Below, in pieces: positions 26,329-34,716 of a stretch of DNA of 46,715 nt. This stretch comes from Hyphomicrobiales bacterium (GTDB lineage: Bacteria > Pseudomonadota > Alphaproteobacteria > Rhizobiales > Aestuariivirgaceae). Position 1 is the first letter of the stretch; each line of letters opens with the position of its first letter. The stretch spans positions 1 to 46,715 of the forward strand of contig JALVSR010000030.1 in assembly GCA_027024225.1 (NCBI GenBank). Direction: 5' to 3'. The position numbers and the translations under genes were made by a program. Under the pieces are notes generated by a model. It was not told where the DNA came from, ran no database searches, and was given only the letters and a program-made list of their open reading frames with translations.

Positions 26329-28605
26329 TCACGGCCCGGACCGGGCAGTTTCCGGCGGCGGCAGGTAAAGCCCGAGCCATTCAGGCGCAAGGCAGGTTTC
26401 GTCGTCGCACGCCTGCACCTGCAGCCGCAACACCACGGGCACGCGCATGCGGGTGGGCAATGTCACGCGGCCGGTGATGTCGAAGGCGCCCTCCAGCAGC
26501 TTCAGCGGCTTGCCGGAAAAGGCCAGCGCGCGCGTAATCGGCTTGGGATACCGCACCTCCGCCAGCAACGCTCCTTTCGGACGCAACAATTCCAGCCGGG
26601 TGGGGATGAGGTTTTCATCATCCGGTTCGGGCGCCTGCACGTGCCAGCCTTCGGCGATGCGCACCCTGACGGCGAAGCGCCTCTCGGCGACATCCACCCA
26701 GCGCGCGAAGGCCCGCAGGTGACTGTTCGCGGCGTATTGCACGGGCGTGTCATCGCCGCGGAGGAAGATATCCGCCGCGCGCAGGGCGCTCACGTGCGCA
26801 AGCGGCTTTTCCAGCGCTTTCGCGAGCACGCTGGAGAGCGTGCCTTCGGCCAGCACGCGCCATTCGTCCTCGCCGGTGCGCGCGGCCAGCCGCAGCAGGT
26901 TCAGCGCCATCACGGCGTCCGCCGCCGGCAGGGTGCGGTCGGCCGGGGGCGGCAGGCGGGCGAAGCCGGTGCGCGCGGACGCGAACCACCAGCGGCCCGA
27001 TCGTTCATCCAGGAAACGCTGCGTCGCCTCCCGCGCCAGCCGCTTCGCCTGTTCCAGCCAATCCGCGTCGGACCGCCAGTCATGCAAGGCCAGCAGAGCA
27101 TCGATGAGGTAGGCGTAATCCTGCAGCGTGGCCCGCCCATGGGCCGCGCCGCGCAGCCAGTAGCGCGCCAGGCCGTCCGACGTGCGCAGCCTGCGCAGGA
27201 TCAAATGCGCCGCCCGCGCCGCCGCCTCGCCGTGGTCTGCCCTGTCCCATTGCAGCGCGGCGCGGGCCAGCGCGCCGATCATCAGTCCGTTCCAGCCGGT
27301 GATGGCCTTCTCGTCGCGCGCGTGGCGGGGGCGGCTTACCAACGCCTTGCGCAAGGTGGCCAAAACCCGTTGCAGTCGCTGCCGCTCGGCCGGGTTTTCC
27401 AACGCCACGTCCTGCGAGTGCGCCACCACGTGGCCGGTCAGCGCGCCCTCGGTGACAATGCCGAATTTCGCCTCTGCCCACTTGGCGTCTTCCGCCCCCA
27501 GCAGGGCGCGCAGCTCTTCCGGCGTGAACAGGAAGCGCCCGCCCTCGCGGCCATCGGGCGTGTGGGCGCCCAGGCTGGCGGCGAAGGCGCCGTTGGCCAG
27601 GCGCAGCTGCGCGAGCGCGAAGTCCAGCGTTTCCAGCGCGCGGCGCTTCAACCGGATATCGCCGGAAAGGCGCCAGCCGGCACGCAGCGCATCGGCCATG
27701 AGCGCCTGGTCGTAGAGCATCTTTTCGAAATGCGGGATGTGCCAGGCGGCATCGGTGGCGTAACGGAAAAAGCCGCCTTCCAGGTGGTCATACACGCTGC
27801 CGCGCGTGACGTGCCGCAACGTGTTCAACAAGGCGGTGCGGGCGGACAAGTCATGGTGCGCCAGCGCGGCGCGGGCCAGCAGCATCAGCAGTGGCTGGCG
27901 GAAATGCTTCGGCGTGCCGTCCAGCCCGCCATGAAACGGGTCGAAGCGCGCCGCCAGCATGTGCACGATCCGCAGGAAGCGCTCCCGTGTGAGGCTTTCC
28001 AGCGCGGCCTTCGCCCTGCCCTGGCGCTGGAGGTATTCACGCACGGCTTGCGCGATCTTGCGAGCACTGGCGCGCAGTTCCCGCGGGTTTTCGCGCCAGC
28101 GGGCGGCCACCTGCTCCAGCAGGCGAATGAAACGTTCGCGCGGAAGATATCCTTCGGCGTGAAACGGCTCCAGTTCGGGCGTGAGAAAAACATGGTTGGG
28201 CCAGCCGGCCACGCCGCGCAGGGCGGCGGACACAGCCATGTAAAGCTCATCCACGTCGGCTTGGGCCTCCCTGTCCACCAGCACGGGCACGAAGTGCTCG
28301 TTCAGCAGCTTCGCCACCTCCGGGTCGCGGTAGTTCTCCCGCTGCATGACATCGCACCAGTAACAGGCGAGATACCCCACCGACAGGAACACGGGCACGT
28401 TGCGCCCTTTTGCCTCCTCGAAGGCGGCACGTCCCCAGGGGCGCCAGCGCACGGCATCGGACGCATGATGGCGCAGGTAGGGCGACGGCGCGTTGGCGAG
28501 GGCGGGATTCGGCACTTGCTGAACGATCCGCTCGGAAGCGCTGAGGCCGGCGCCAAGGGCGAGCACCAAAAACACCAGCGCCGACAGGAACGCCCGCATG
28601 CCCAT
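26329..28605 (-). CDS. Secreted DUF255/thioredoxin-like protein with alpha-toroid and DsbD-alpha-like C-terminus
   Basis: A 758-residue protein. An N-terminal signal peptide (RAFLSALVFLVLALGAGLSA) is followed by a DUF255 thioredoxin-like domain (about 35-185) with a CYWC redox motif at 81-84 inside SVGYLACYWCDVMQRENY, the equivalent of the family's CHWCHVM. A long alpha/alpha-toroid region resembling N-acylglucosamine 2-epimerase or glycosidase folds (about 200-610) follows, then a C-terminal beta-rich part (RVRIAEGWHVQAPEPDDENLIP) resembling the N-terminal domain of DsbD. Relatives such as YyaL and human SSP411 are usually cytosolic. A role in envelope thiol chemistry is inference. Convergent with tRNA-Gly; divergent from the M48 gene. 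Alternative start 28599. Confidence 0.85.
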   Translation of the reverse strand: MGMRAFLSALVFLVLALGAGLSASERIVQQVPNPALANAPSPYLRHHASDAVRWRPWGRAAFEEAKGRNVPVFLSVGYLACYWCDVMQRENYRDPEVAKLLNEHFVPVLVDREAQADVDELYMAVSAALRGVAGWPNHVFLTPELEPFHAEGYLPRERFIRLLEQVAARWRENPRELRASARKIAQAVREYLQRQGRAKAALESLTRERFLRIVHMLAARFDPFHGGLDGTPKHFRQPLLMLLARAALAHHDLSARTALLNTLRHVTRGSVYDHLEGGFFRYATDAAWHIPHFEKMLYDQALMADALRAGWRLSGDIRLKRRALETLDFALAQLRLANGAFAASLGAHTPDGREGGRFLFTPEELRALLGAEDAKWAEAKFGIVTEGALTGHVVAHSQDVALENPAERQRLQRVLATLRKALVSRPRHARDEKAITGWNGLMIGALARAALQWDRADHGEAAARAAHLILRRLRTSDGLARYWLRGAAHGRATLQDYAYLIDALLALHDWRSDADWLEQAKRLAREATQRFLDERSGRWWFASARTGFARLPPPADRTLPAADAVMALNLLRLAARTGEDEWRVLAEGTLSSVLAKALEKPLAHVSALRAADIFLRGDDTPVQYAANSHLRAFARWVDVAERRFAVRVRIAEGWHVQAPEPDDENLIPTRLELLRPKGALLAEVRYPKPITRALAFSGKPLKLLEGAFDITGRVTLPTRMRVPVVLRLQVQACDDETCLAPEWLGLYLPPPETARSGP

Positions 28606-28741
28606 GCGCCTTGTCCGGGGGCGCGATGGTGCAACGTGCATCAAGTTTGCCCAATGCATTGTTTCTCCGACCGGGAAAGGCTAGATTGTGGCGATCTCCG
28701 AATATGTCACGGAGTGCGTGAGGTTGTTCAACGTGCATGAC

Positions 28742-29881
28742 ATGCTTGCACATGGCAAGACAGGGCGCAAAACACCTCTCCGTTACGTGATGGCGGTGCT
28801 TGGCGCGTTGGGCCTGTCGGGCTGTGCACAGCCTGGCGGCGACGATCCCTGGTTGTCCCTCGCCAATCCGCAAAACGCCTCTCATGGTGAAATCGCCACC
28901 CGAAACGGCGAACCGCCCTCGCACCCCGCGGGAGCCGCCGACATGGCACGGCCGGGAGCTTCACCATCCGCTCCCGGGACCACGAGCGGGGCCTTGCACG
29001 ATCCACGCACGGCACTCCTGACGCCCGGATCCGGCAAGAAGGCGCAAAGGCCGGCGCCACGACCGCAGACCTCTGATGGAAAAAGCGCTCACGGCCCACA
29101 GACGGGCCTCTCCTCGTTGGCCAGGCTGAAGCGCAGGCTCGACGCCGCCTTCACCCCTTCTGTTCCCAGCCCGGAGGAACGGCAACGACTGGGCGATATG
29201 CTTGCGAAAAAGGTGCTGTCCAACGCCCGCCTTGCCAGGGATGCGGCCTTGCAAAAGCGCATCGGGGGCATCGTGCACAGGCTGGCGGCGGCGGCGCGCA
29301 AAGAAAACGCCTGGCCACGGCGCTGGCACGTGCATGTCATCGACGATCCCCGGGCCGATGCCTTCACCTCCGGCGGCGGACATCTGTTCATCACCACCGG
29401 CATGGTCGAATTGTTGCAGACGGATGAACGGCTGGCCACGGTGCTGGCGCATGAAATGGCGCACAATCTGCTGCGGCATGTGTGGGAAGCACGCAAAAAG
29501 AAGGAAATGGCGCGCAAGGCGCATGAGTTTTCCCACGAGGTGCTGGCCAGAAAGTGGCGCATGCCCTGGCTTGGCAAGTCGGTGTCGTTCGTAGTCAACA
29601 CGTCGTTGAACACCTATTCCCGCCAACAGGAATATGATGCCGATGCGGAAGGACTGCACCTGCTCATTCGGGCGGGCTATCCGCCGCGTGCGGCCCTGGA
29701 GACGTTCGATTTTCTGAAGCGGCATTTTCACCAGGGGGGCGCCCTGGAAAACTTTTTCTACGACCATCATCCGTTGTATGAACGGCGACGCTGGTATCTG
29801 GCCAATCGCATCCGCGCCCATTACCGGGCCGAAGCCGGCCTGCCGCCGGTGCGTCGCGCCAATTGGCGCAGGGGCCGCTAA
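28742..29881 (+). CDS. M48-family zinc metalloprotease, predicted lipoprotein
   Basis: A 379-residue protein. A basic N-terminus and hydrophobic segment end in the lipobox LSGC (Cys28), predicting lipid anchoring in the envelope. A Pro/Ser/Gly-rich linker (about 30-120) leads to an M48 peptidase domain with the zinc motif HEMAH (about 236-240) and the third-ligand region EYDADAEG (about 297-304). This layout is like BepA/LoiP-type proteases that handle outer-membrane assembly. The ATG at 28742 gives the best lipoprotein signal; GTG at 28688 is an in-frame alternative. It is followed by the RNase T2 gene after 63 bases, so the two may be co-transcribed. Confidence 0.9.
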   Translation: MLAHGKTGRKTPLRYVMAVLGALGLSGCAQPGGDDPWLSLANPQNASHGEIATRNGEPPSHPAGAADMARPGASPSAPGTTSGALHDPRTALLTPGSGKKAQRPAPRPQTSDGKSAHGPQTGLSSLARLKRRLDAAFTPSVPSPEERQRLGDMLAKKVLSNARLARDAALQKRIGGIVHRLAAAARKENAWPRRWHVHVIDDPRADAFTSGGGHLFITTGMVELLQTDERLATVLAHEMAHNLLRHVWEARKKKEMARKAHEFSHEVLARKWRMPWLGKSVSFVVNTSLNTYSRQQEYDADAEGLHLLIRAGYPPRAALETFDFLKRHFHQGGALENFFYDHHPLYERRRWYLANRIRAHYRAEAGLPPVRRANWRRGR

Positions 29882-29944
29882 GGATATTGACGGGGGTGGC
29901 GACAGCGTGGCGAGTACGATTGTCTATCAAATGGGAGAACGGGC

Positions 29945-30652
29945 ATGAAATTCTGGCGGAAGCCCATGGCCGGCATGGCGTATGTCCTCGCGCTGCTGGC
30001 GTTGGCCTGGACAGCGGCCGGCATGGCGCTGGCGGAAACGAGAAACGCGGGCGCGCGGGCCGGATTGTTCGACTATTACGTGTTGGCGCTTTCCTGGTCG
30101 CCCACCTATTGCCTGGAAAAGGGCTTCAGGCGTCGCGACCCGCAGTGCGCGCCAGGCAGGATGAAGGGCTTCGTGGTGCACGGGTTGTGGCCACAGTTTC
30201 GCAAGGGCTGGCCCGGCAAATGCCGCACCCGATATCGCTTCGTGCCCGATTCCGTCATTCGGGAAGTGCTGGACGTCATGCCCTCCAAGGGGCTGGTAAT
30301 ACATGAATGGCGCAAGCACGGCACCTGCTCCGGACTGTCGCCGAAGGCCTATTTCGCCTTCACCGAAAAGCTGTTCCGCATGATCGCCATTCCGCCGGCC
30401 TATGTGCGCCCCGCGCGGGCGCTGAAGCGTTCGCCGGAACAGATCCGCAAGGAATTCGCCGAAGCCAACCGGGCGAAGGGCTTCACGAAGGACAGCTTCG
30501 CCGTCATCTGCTCCGGCCGTGGGCGGGGCGAGGCCCTGTTGCGCGAGCTGCGCGTGTGCTTCACGCCGCTTGGGCGTCCTTCCCGCTGCGGACAGAACGA
30601 ACGGCGGGCACAATGTCGGGCGCGGGTGGTGGTTATTCCGCCAGTGCGGTAA
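29945..30652 (+). CDS. RNase T2 family secreted ribonuclease
   Basis: A 235-residue T2-type endoribonuclease that cleaves RNA through a 2',3'-cyclic phosphate. A signal peptide (1 to about 30, ending MALA) directs export. Both active-site segments are present: CAS I as FVVHGLWPQ (76-84) and CAS II as HEWRKHGTCSG (about 120-130), giving the catalytic histidines and glutamate, and several cysteines suited to disulfides. GGGAG lies upstream of the ATG. Likely works in the periplasm or outside the cell to scavenge RNA. Confidence 0.94.
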   Translation: MKFWRKPMAGMAYVLALLALAWTAAGMALAETRNAGARAGLFDYYVLALSWSPTYCLEKGFRRRDPQCAPGRMKGFVVHGLWPQFRKGWPGKCRTRYRFVPDSVIREVLDVMPSKGLVIHEWRKHGTCSGLSPKAYFAFTEKLFRMIAIPPAYVRPARALKRSPEQIRKEFAEANRAKGFTKDSFAVICSGRGRGEALLRELRVCFTPLGRPSRCGQNERRAQCRARVVVIPPVR

Positions 30653-30724
30653 GGCCGCAGGCGCCCTTTGCCGGGCCTTGGCAACCATGCGCCATGAAAC
30701 TGCCCGCCATGCACAAAATGCGGC

Positions 30725-30753
30725 TTGCAAAGTCGCATTGGGTGGACTAGATA
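30725..30753 (+). promoter_or_regulatory. Candidate promoter of tRNA-Arg
   Basis: TTGCAA (30725-30730), 17 bases, TAGATA (30748-30753), about 57 bases before the tRNA. Good fit to a housekeeping promoter. Confidence 0.55.
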
Positions 30754-30810
30754 GGCACCGTTCGCAGGCTATGCAGTCGGGTTGGGCTGTGTCTGGCGAA
30801 CACCATGAAG

Positions 30811-30887
30811 GCGCCGGTAGCTCAGCTGGATAGAGCACCAGACTACGAATCTGGGGGTCGGGGGTTCAAATCCTCCCCGGCGCGCCA
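30811..30887 (+). tRNA. tRNA-Arg (anticodon ACG), island integration target
   Basis: 77 bases: acceptor GCGCCGG/CCGGCGC, D arm GCTC/GAGC, anticodon stem CCAGA/TCTGG around CTACGAA (anticodon ACG, expected to be edited to ICG), T arm GGGGG/CCTCC with TTCAAAT, discriminator G and encoded CCA, then a run of six T that may end transcription. The part from base 32 to the end is repeated at 44007-44053, so the gene is restored by the integrated island. Confidence 0.97.
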
Positions 30888-30888
30888 T
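30842..30888. repeat. attL: 47-bp direct repeat in tRNA-Arg
   Basis: The stretch from ACTACGAATCTGGGGG to GGCGCGCCAT is identical to 44007-44053. It covers the anticodon loop to the CCA end plus one base, the classic integration site of P4-type integrases. Confidence 0.95.
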
Positions 30889-30954
30889 TTTTTCCGAATT
30901 ATATCAAAGGCTTGTCGAATTGAGGCTTGGGCTCGCCTTTTTCCGAAGCGTTCT

Positions 30955-30977
30955 GGGGCACCACCGGGGCACCACCA
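30955..30977. repeat. Left copy of a 23-bp tandem unit near the island end
   Basis: Two tandem 11-base units GGGGCACCACC plus A. A copy with one mismatch, in the same orientation, lies at 43870-43892, inside the other end. Candidate arm-type binding site of the island integrase. Confidence 0.75.
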
Positions 30978-30991
30978 TATGAAGGTTCATC

Positions 30992-32179
30992 TCATGAGGA
31001 TTGTCTTTTTTGCAGGCGAGCTTTCCCCGGATCATAGACATAGTCGGCGATGCTGCCATCGCGGATGCGCTCCACGGCCTCCTCGATAACGAACAAGGGC
31101 ACCAGAAACCATTCGCGCGGATGCACCGTTTTGCCAAACCTGTCCCTGATTTCAATGTCCACCCGCGCCGGTGCAAAAACGCGGTGAATGATCTCCTCGA
31201 GCCGCCGTGGATTGATGTTTGCCAGCTTCCAGCTCGCCACCAGCTCCACGTCCGCCAGCAGGAAGGTGGGGTCGTCCTTTGCACCTGCCAGCCGCTGCCG
31301 CACATCGCCGGTGGTTACGCCAATCTTGTGCAACAGGTCGCCGTATTCCTTCACCAGCGGCAGGTCAGCCTTGCTGCGCACTACGTATATCGTGCCAGTT
31401 TCGGTATCTCCATCTTCCTGCGCTGCGCCGAACAGCGGCCCGGCATCGGCGGCGATGATGCGCCGCCCCGTCCTGTCTTTGTATAATGCGCGCTGGAGCG
31501 AGCGCATCAGGATGTCGCTTTCCATCCCATTGTCGTAGATCACGCGCAGACGCCTATCGGGCCTCTTCGTCTTCGTGCGCAGCTCTTCCTCGCCCTCTTC
31601 CGCCACATAAATAATTTGCCCGTGCAGGATGAAGAAATCGCCCTTGCGGATGGCGGCATCCCGGCCGAAGCGGCGAGTTTCGCGCAACCCCGTTTTCAGC
31701 TCCTTGCGCACCTGCTCGAACAGCGGCGCGAACTTCTCGAAATCCGAGCACTTGCGGCGCTCAGCCACGTCTTCCGCCGGCTGGCGCTCATGCTGGGGGC
31801 GCACATGCTCCAGCTTTTGCAGTTCCTCTGCCCTGAATTCCGCCAGCTCCTGCGAGAGTTCGTCGATGTCCTGCTTCTGTCCCACGGGTGTGGGAGGCTG
31901 TGCGTTTTCCAACAATCCCTTGCTGTCCAGCGGCGAGAGCAATTCCTGCGCTTCCGGCAACTGCGCCATGCGGTGCAGGCGGAGAGCATAAATCCGCTCG
32001 AAGATATCCGCATCCGGCCCACTACGCGGCGCATGCCCGTGCTCCTCGAGGAAATCCAGGATTTCCTCGAAGTCCGCCACCAGCCGCTCCTGCAACGGCG
32101 TCAGGTCGGATTGGCGCTCCTTCCTGGCAAACTCGTCCAGCTCCGCGCGCAGGGCATCGAGGTCGAGATCATTCGTCAT
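30992..32179 (-). CDS. GIY-YIG nuclease family protein (T5orf172-type)
   Basis: A 395-residue protein. The N-terminal half is helical and charged with no family I can name. The C-terminal part (about 260-370) has the GIY-YIG/T5orf172 pattern: GTIYVVRS for the first motif, DLLHKIGVTTGDVRQRL for the second with the catalytic-type arginine, then helices with EEIIHRVF and a conserved glutamate region. T5orf172 proteins are predicted endonucleases. Its start overlaps the helicase stop by 11 bases, so it is the last gene of the coupled operon and the best candidate for the DNA-cutting subunit. No direct evidence of activity. Confidence 0.82.
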   Translation of the reverse strand: MTNDLDLDALRAELDEFARKERQSDLTPLQERLVADFEEILDFLEEHGHAPRSGPDADIFERIYALRLHRMAQLPEAQELLSPLDSKGLLENAQPPTPVGQKQDIDELSQELAEFRAEELQKLEHVRPQHERQPAEDVAERRKCSDFEKFAPLFEQVRKELKTGLRETRRFGRDAAIRKGDFFILHGQIIYVAEEGEEELRTKTKRPDRRLRVIYDNGMESDILMRSLQRALYKDRTGRRIIAADAGPLFGAAQEDGDTETGTIYVVRSKADLPLVKEYGDLLHKIGVTTGDVRQRLAGAKDDPTFLLADVELVASWKLANINPRRLEEIIHRVFAPARVDIEIRDRFGKTVHPREWFLVPLFVIEEAVERIRDGSIADYVYDPGKARLQKRQSS

Positions 32180-34226
32180 AACGTCCCTCGTCCTTGTAAC
32201 GTACGAAGGCCGCCGCTCCCTCCGCCAGCCGCCTCTCCCACGGGTCAGTGGCGTTCAGGCTGGGTGTGCGTCCATACTGTTTCTTGAACTGCACGGCGCG
32301 CTTGGCCAGATCCAGCGCCTCGTCCGGTGGAATGCGCGTCTTTTTCGCGGCGATGATGTTGGCGATGGCCTTCAGGCGTTCTTCCGTCATGGCCTTGGAG
32401 AGTATGGCATAGGCCTCGCCGAATGGATTGATGCTGTCGATGAGGTCGATGTCCAGCTCGCGTACATCGGTAACGAACTGGCGCACGCCATCGACGAAGG
32501 CGGTGTTGGCCTTCGTTTCCTCGCCACCTCCGCTCAGCAGGGCTTCCTTCGCTTTCTGCACCAGGTTCAGCGCCGCCACCGCGCGCTGGCGAATGGCCTC
32601 GCGGTCTTCCTCGTCCAGCTCGGGATACTTGTCGCGAATGATCTTGCCCATGCGCACCTGGGTGAGATCCTGCGGTATCATGGCGCCGGTTTCCTCGCCG
32701 AACAGGCCCAGTTCCAGCGCGCGCCTGTCCTGCAGGAAGGCCGCCACCACCTCATTGAGGTCTTCGCGGCAGATGCGTTGAGCCTCCTCGCTTTTCGGCT
32801 CTTTCAGGCCCTTGATCTCTATGAGGAATTCGCCGCGCTCCTCGCTGAAGCCGGCGTTGCAGGCATCTTCCCGGTAGCCCTCCGGCCCGTAGTCGAAGCC
32901 GGGCTGCGGCCCTGCATCCTTGCGCTTGGGCACGAAGTTGAAGCGCGGCACCAGCACCTGCTCCATCAGCAGCGAGGCGGCGATGGCCTTCAGCGTGTCG
33001 TTCACCGCTTCCGTTACCGCCTCCTGCGAGGCGTCAGGCTCGGCAATCATGTTGGTGAAGCGGGCGCGCTCCTTGCCGGGCGCATCACGGGTGGTGCGGC
33101 CGATGATCTGCACCACTTCCGTCAGCGAAGACCGATAGCCGATGGTCAGTGCATGTTCGCACCAGATCCAGTCGAACCCTTCCTTGGCCATGCCCAGCGC
33201 GATGATGATGTCCACGTGATCGCGGTTGTCCTCCTGCGCTGGGTCGCGCAGAGCCGCCACCACCTTTGCCCTTGTTGCGGGATCGTCCTCTACGAGATCC
33301 GCCACCTTCAGCACCCTGCCATCGGGGCGCTTGATAAGGTGAAAGCCCGTCTGTTCGTCGGTGCCTGTCCATTCGCCGAGGATGCCGATGATGCCATCAA
33401 CCTCGGCATACTTGTTCTTGGTGCTTTCGCGTGCGTTCACGCTGGGGATGTGAATGATGGTTTTCTCGTCCGGGTCAAGCACTTCCGAGAGACTGTCCAG
33501 CCATGCGCCATCGTAGAAATAATAGCCAATGTCCAGCCGCTTGAGCCACTTGTAACCGGCCAGCTGCTCGTAATAGGTGAAAGTCACGGTCTCGAAGCGC
33601 AGTTCATCTTCCGGGCGCAGGATGGGTACGGCATCGCCGCGGAAATAAGAGCCGGTCATGGCCACGATGTGGGTGCGGTCGCGCTCAATGATTTCGTGCA
33701 GCTGTCGGCCCAGTACGTTGGCGTCCACGTCGGCGCTCACGTGGTGAAACTCGTCTATGCCCAGCAGCCGTCCGTCGAAAGCCTCGATGCCGAATTCATC
33801 GATGGCGAAACGCAGGGTGGCATGCGTGCACACCAGCGCGGTATCGCCGCTTTCAAGGAACTGGCCCAAGGCCTTCACCTTGCTGCCTTCCGTTCCCCGC
33901 GCCTCGCACAGGTTCCATTCCGGCTTTACCTCCCAATCGGCCCAGAAGCCCCATTTGGTCAGCGGCGTGGAGCGGAAACTGGCGCCGATGGAACGCTCCG
34001 GCACGGCGATGATGGCCTGCTTCACCCCCTGGTTGTGCAGCTTGTCCAGCGCGATGAACATGAGCGCGCGGCTCTTGCCGGAAGCGGGCGGCGACTTGAT
34101 GAGCAGATACTGCTCGCCGCGCTTCTCGAAAGCGCGCTCCTGCATGGGACGCATGCCCAGCTCGTTCACCCGGTGCGTGGCGCCGGTGGCGGGATAGTTG
34201 ACGGAGATATAAGGAATATCGGTCAT
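32169..34226 (-). CDS. SF2 DEAD/DEAH-type helicase
   Basis: A 685-residue superfamily 2 helicase/translocase. Motif I (Walker A) SPPASGKS at 45-52, motif II DEFHH at 158-162, motif III MTGSYF, and in the second RecA domain motif V region IALGMAKEGFDW and motif VI QIIGRTTRD (about 375-384). A C-terminal region of about 280 residues contains IEIKGLK-type and charged helices of unknown role. It overlaps the upstream PIN-like gene by ATGA and the downstream nuclease gene by 11 bases. In context it is likely the motor of a restriction-like complex, comparable in role to HsdR or other restriction translocases; this is inference. Confidence 0.87.
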   Translation of the reverse strand: MTDIPYISVNYPATGATHRVNELGMRPMQERAFEKRGEQYLLIKSPPASGKSRALMFIALDKLHNQGVKQAIIAVPERSIGASFRSTPLTKWGFWADWEVKPEWNLCEARGTEGSKVKALGQFLESGDTALVCTHATLRFAIDEFGIEAFDGRLLGIDEFHHVSADVDANVLGRQLHEIIERDRTHIVAMTGSYFRGDAVPILRPEDELRFETVTFTYYEQLAGYKWLKRLDIGYYFYDGAWLDSLSEVLDPDEKTIIHIPSVNARESTKNKYAEVDGIIGILGEWTGTDEQTGFHLIKRPDGRVLKVADLVEDDPATRAKVVAALRDPAQEDNRDHVDIIIALGMAKEGFDWIWCEHALTIGYRSSLTEVVQIIGRTTRDAPGKERARFTNMIAEPDASQEAVTEAVNDTLKAIAASLLMEQVLVPRFNFVPKRKDAGPQPGFDYGPEGYREDACNAGFSEERGEFLIEIKGLKEPKSEEAQRICREDLNEVVAAFLQDRRALELGLFGEETGAMIPQDLTQVRMGKIIRDKYPELDEEDREAIRQRAVAALNLVQKAKEALLSGGGEETKANTAFVDGVRQFVTDVRELDIDLIDSINPFGEAYAILSKAMTEERLKAIANIIAAKKTRIPPDEALDLAKRAVQFKKQYGRTPSLNATDPWERRLAEGAAAFVRYKDEGRYDE

Positions 34227-34716
34227 GCTGCTCCCAGAATGAATTTGGCCTTTTCCACCCTCAGCATTTCAAACGGATTCATGAACCTCACGCCCAGGCC
34301 TATACAGGCATTCGGGATCTTGACCTTCTTGACGGAATCGGAGGCTATTTCGTGGGTCACCACGATACAACCATAAGCCAGAGCGTGTGCAAGCAGCCAG
34401 GAATCCGCCACGCTCAGAAAGGTGCTGATGGCCGCCGGTTCATAGCCATTGGTGGTCACCCACCTGCTCACCTTTCCATAAGCCGACAATACCTTGGTAT
34501 CGCGTGGCAGGAAAAGCGGTCTCCTTTTGCTTTGGCCCAATCCGTCAATTCATCTTCACCGTCCGCCAGTTCGTTACCCACCATTTCCACGCTGGCAACG
34601 AGTCCCTCCCCGTTCTTTTGTTCCAACCATTCCCAGAACGCCGGGCAGAAATCGAACCCGTAGTGCAGGTTCTTGGCCTGTATGAACACGTTGGCATCCA
34701 GCAGGTAACGGGTCAT
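34223..34716 (-). pseudogene. DUF4411 PIN-like protein, frameshifted
   Basis: The N-terminal part is in one frame (MTRYLLDANVFIQAKNLHYG, to about 34512) and the C-terminal part in another (LFLPRDTKVLSAYGKVSRW through FLSVADSWLLAHALAYGCIVVTHE to 34223). Joined, they make a normal DUF4411 protein of about 165 residues with the PIN-like acidic residues (Asp in LLDAN, Asp in SVADSW, Glu in VTHE). The break is at a run of four T on the coding strand (34512-34515); one more T restores the frame. It could be a true mutation, phase variation by slippage, or a sequencing error. Start and stop still overlap both neighbours in ATGA form. Confidence 0.85.

Noticed and set aside
26266-28740. 824-residue open frame antisense to the DUF255 gene
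   Set aside because: High-GC shadow frame that runs through the tRNA-Gly; no domains.
32778-34376. 532-residue open frame antisense to the helicase
   Set aside because: Shadow frame; helicase motifs on the other strand are clear.
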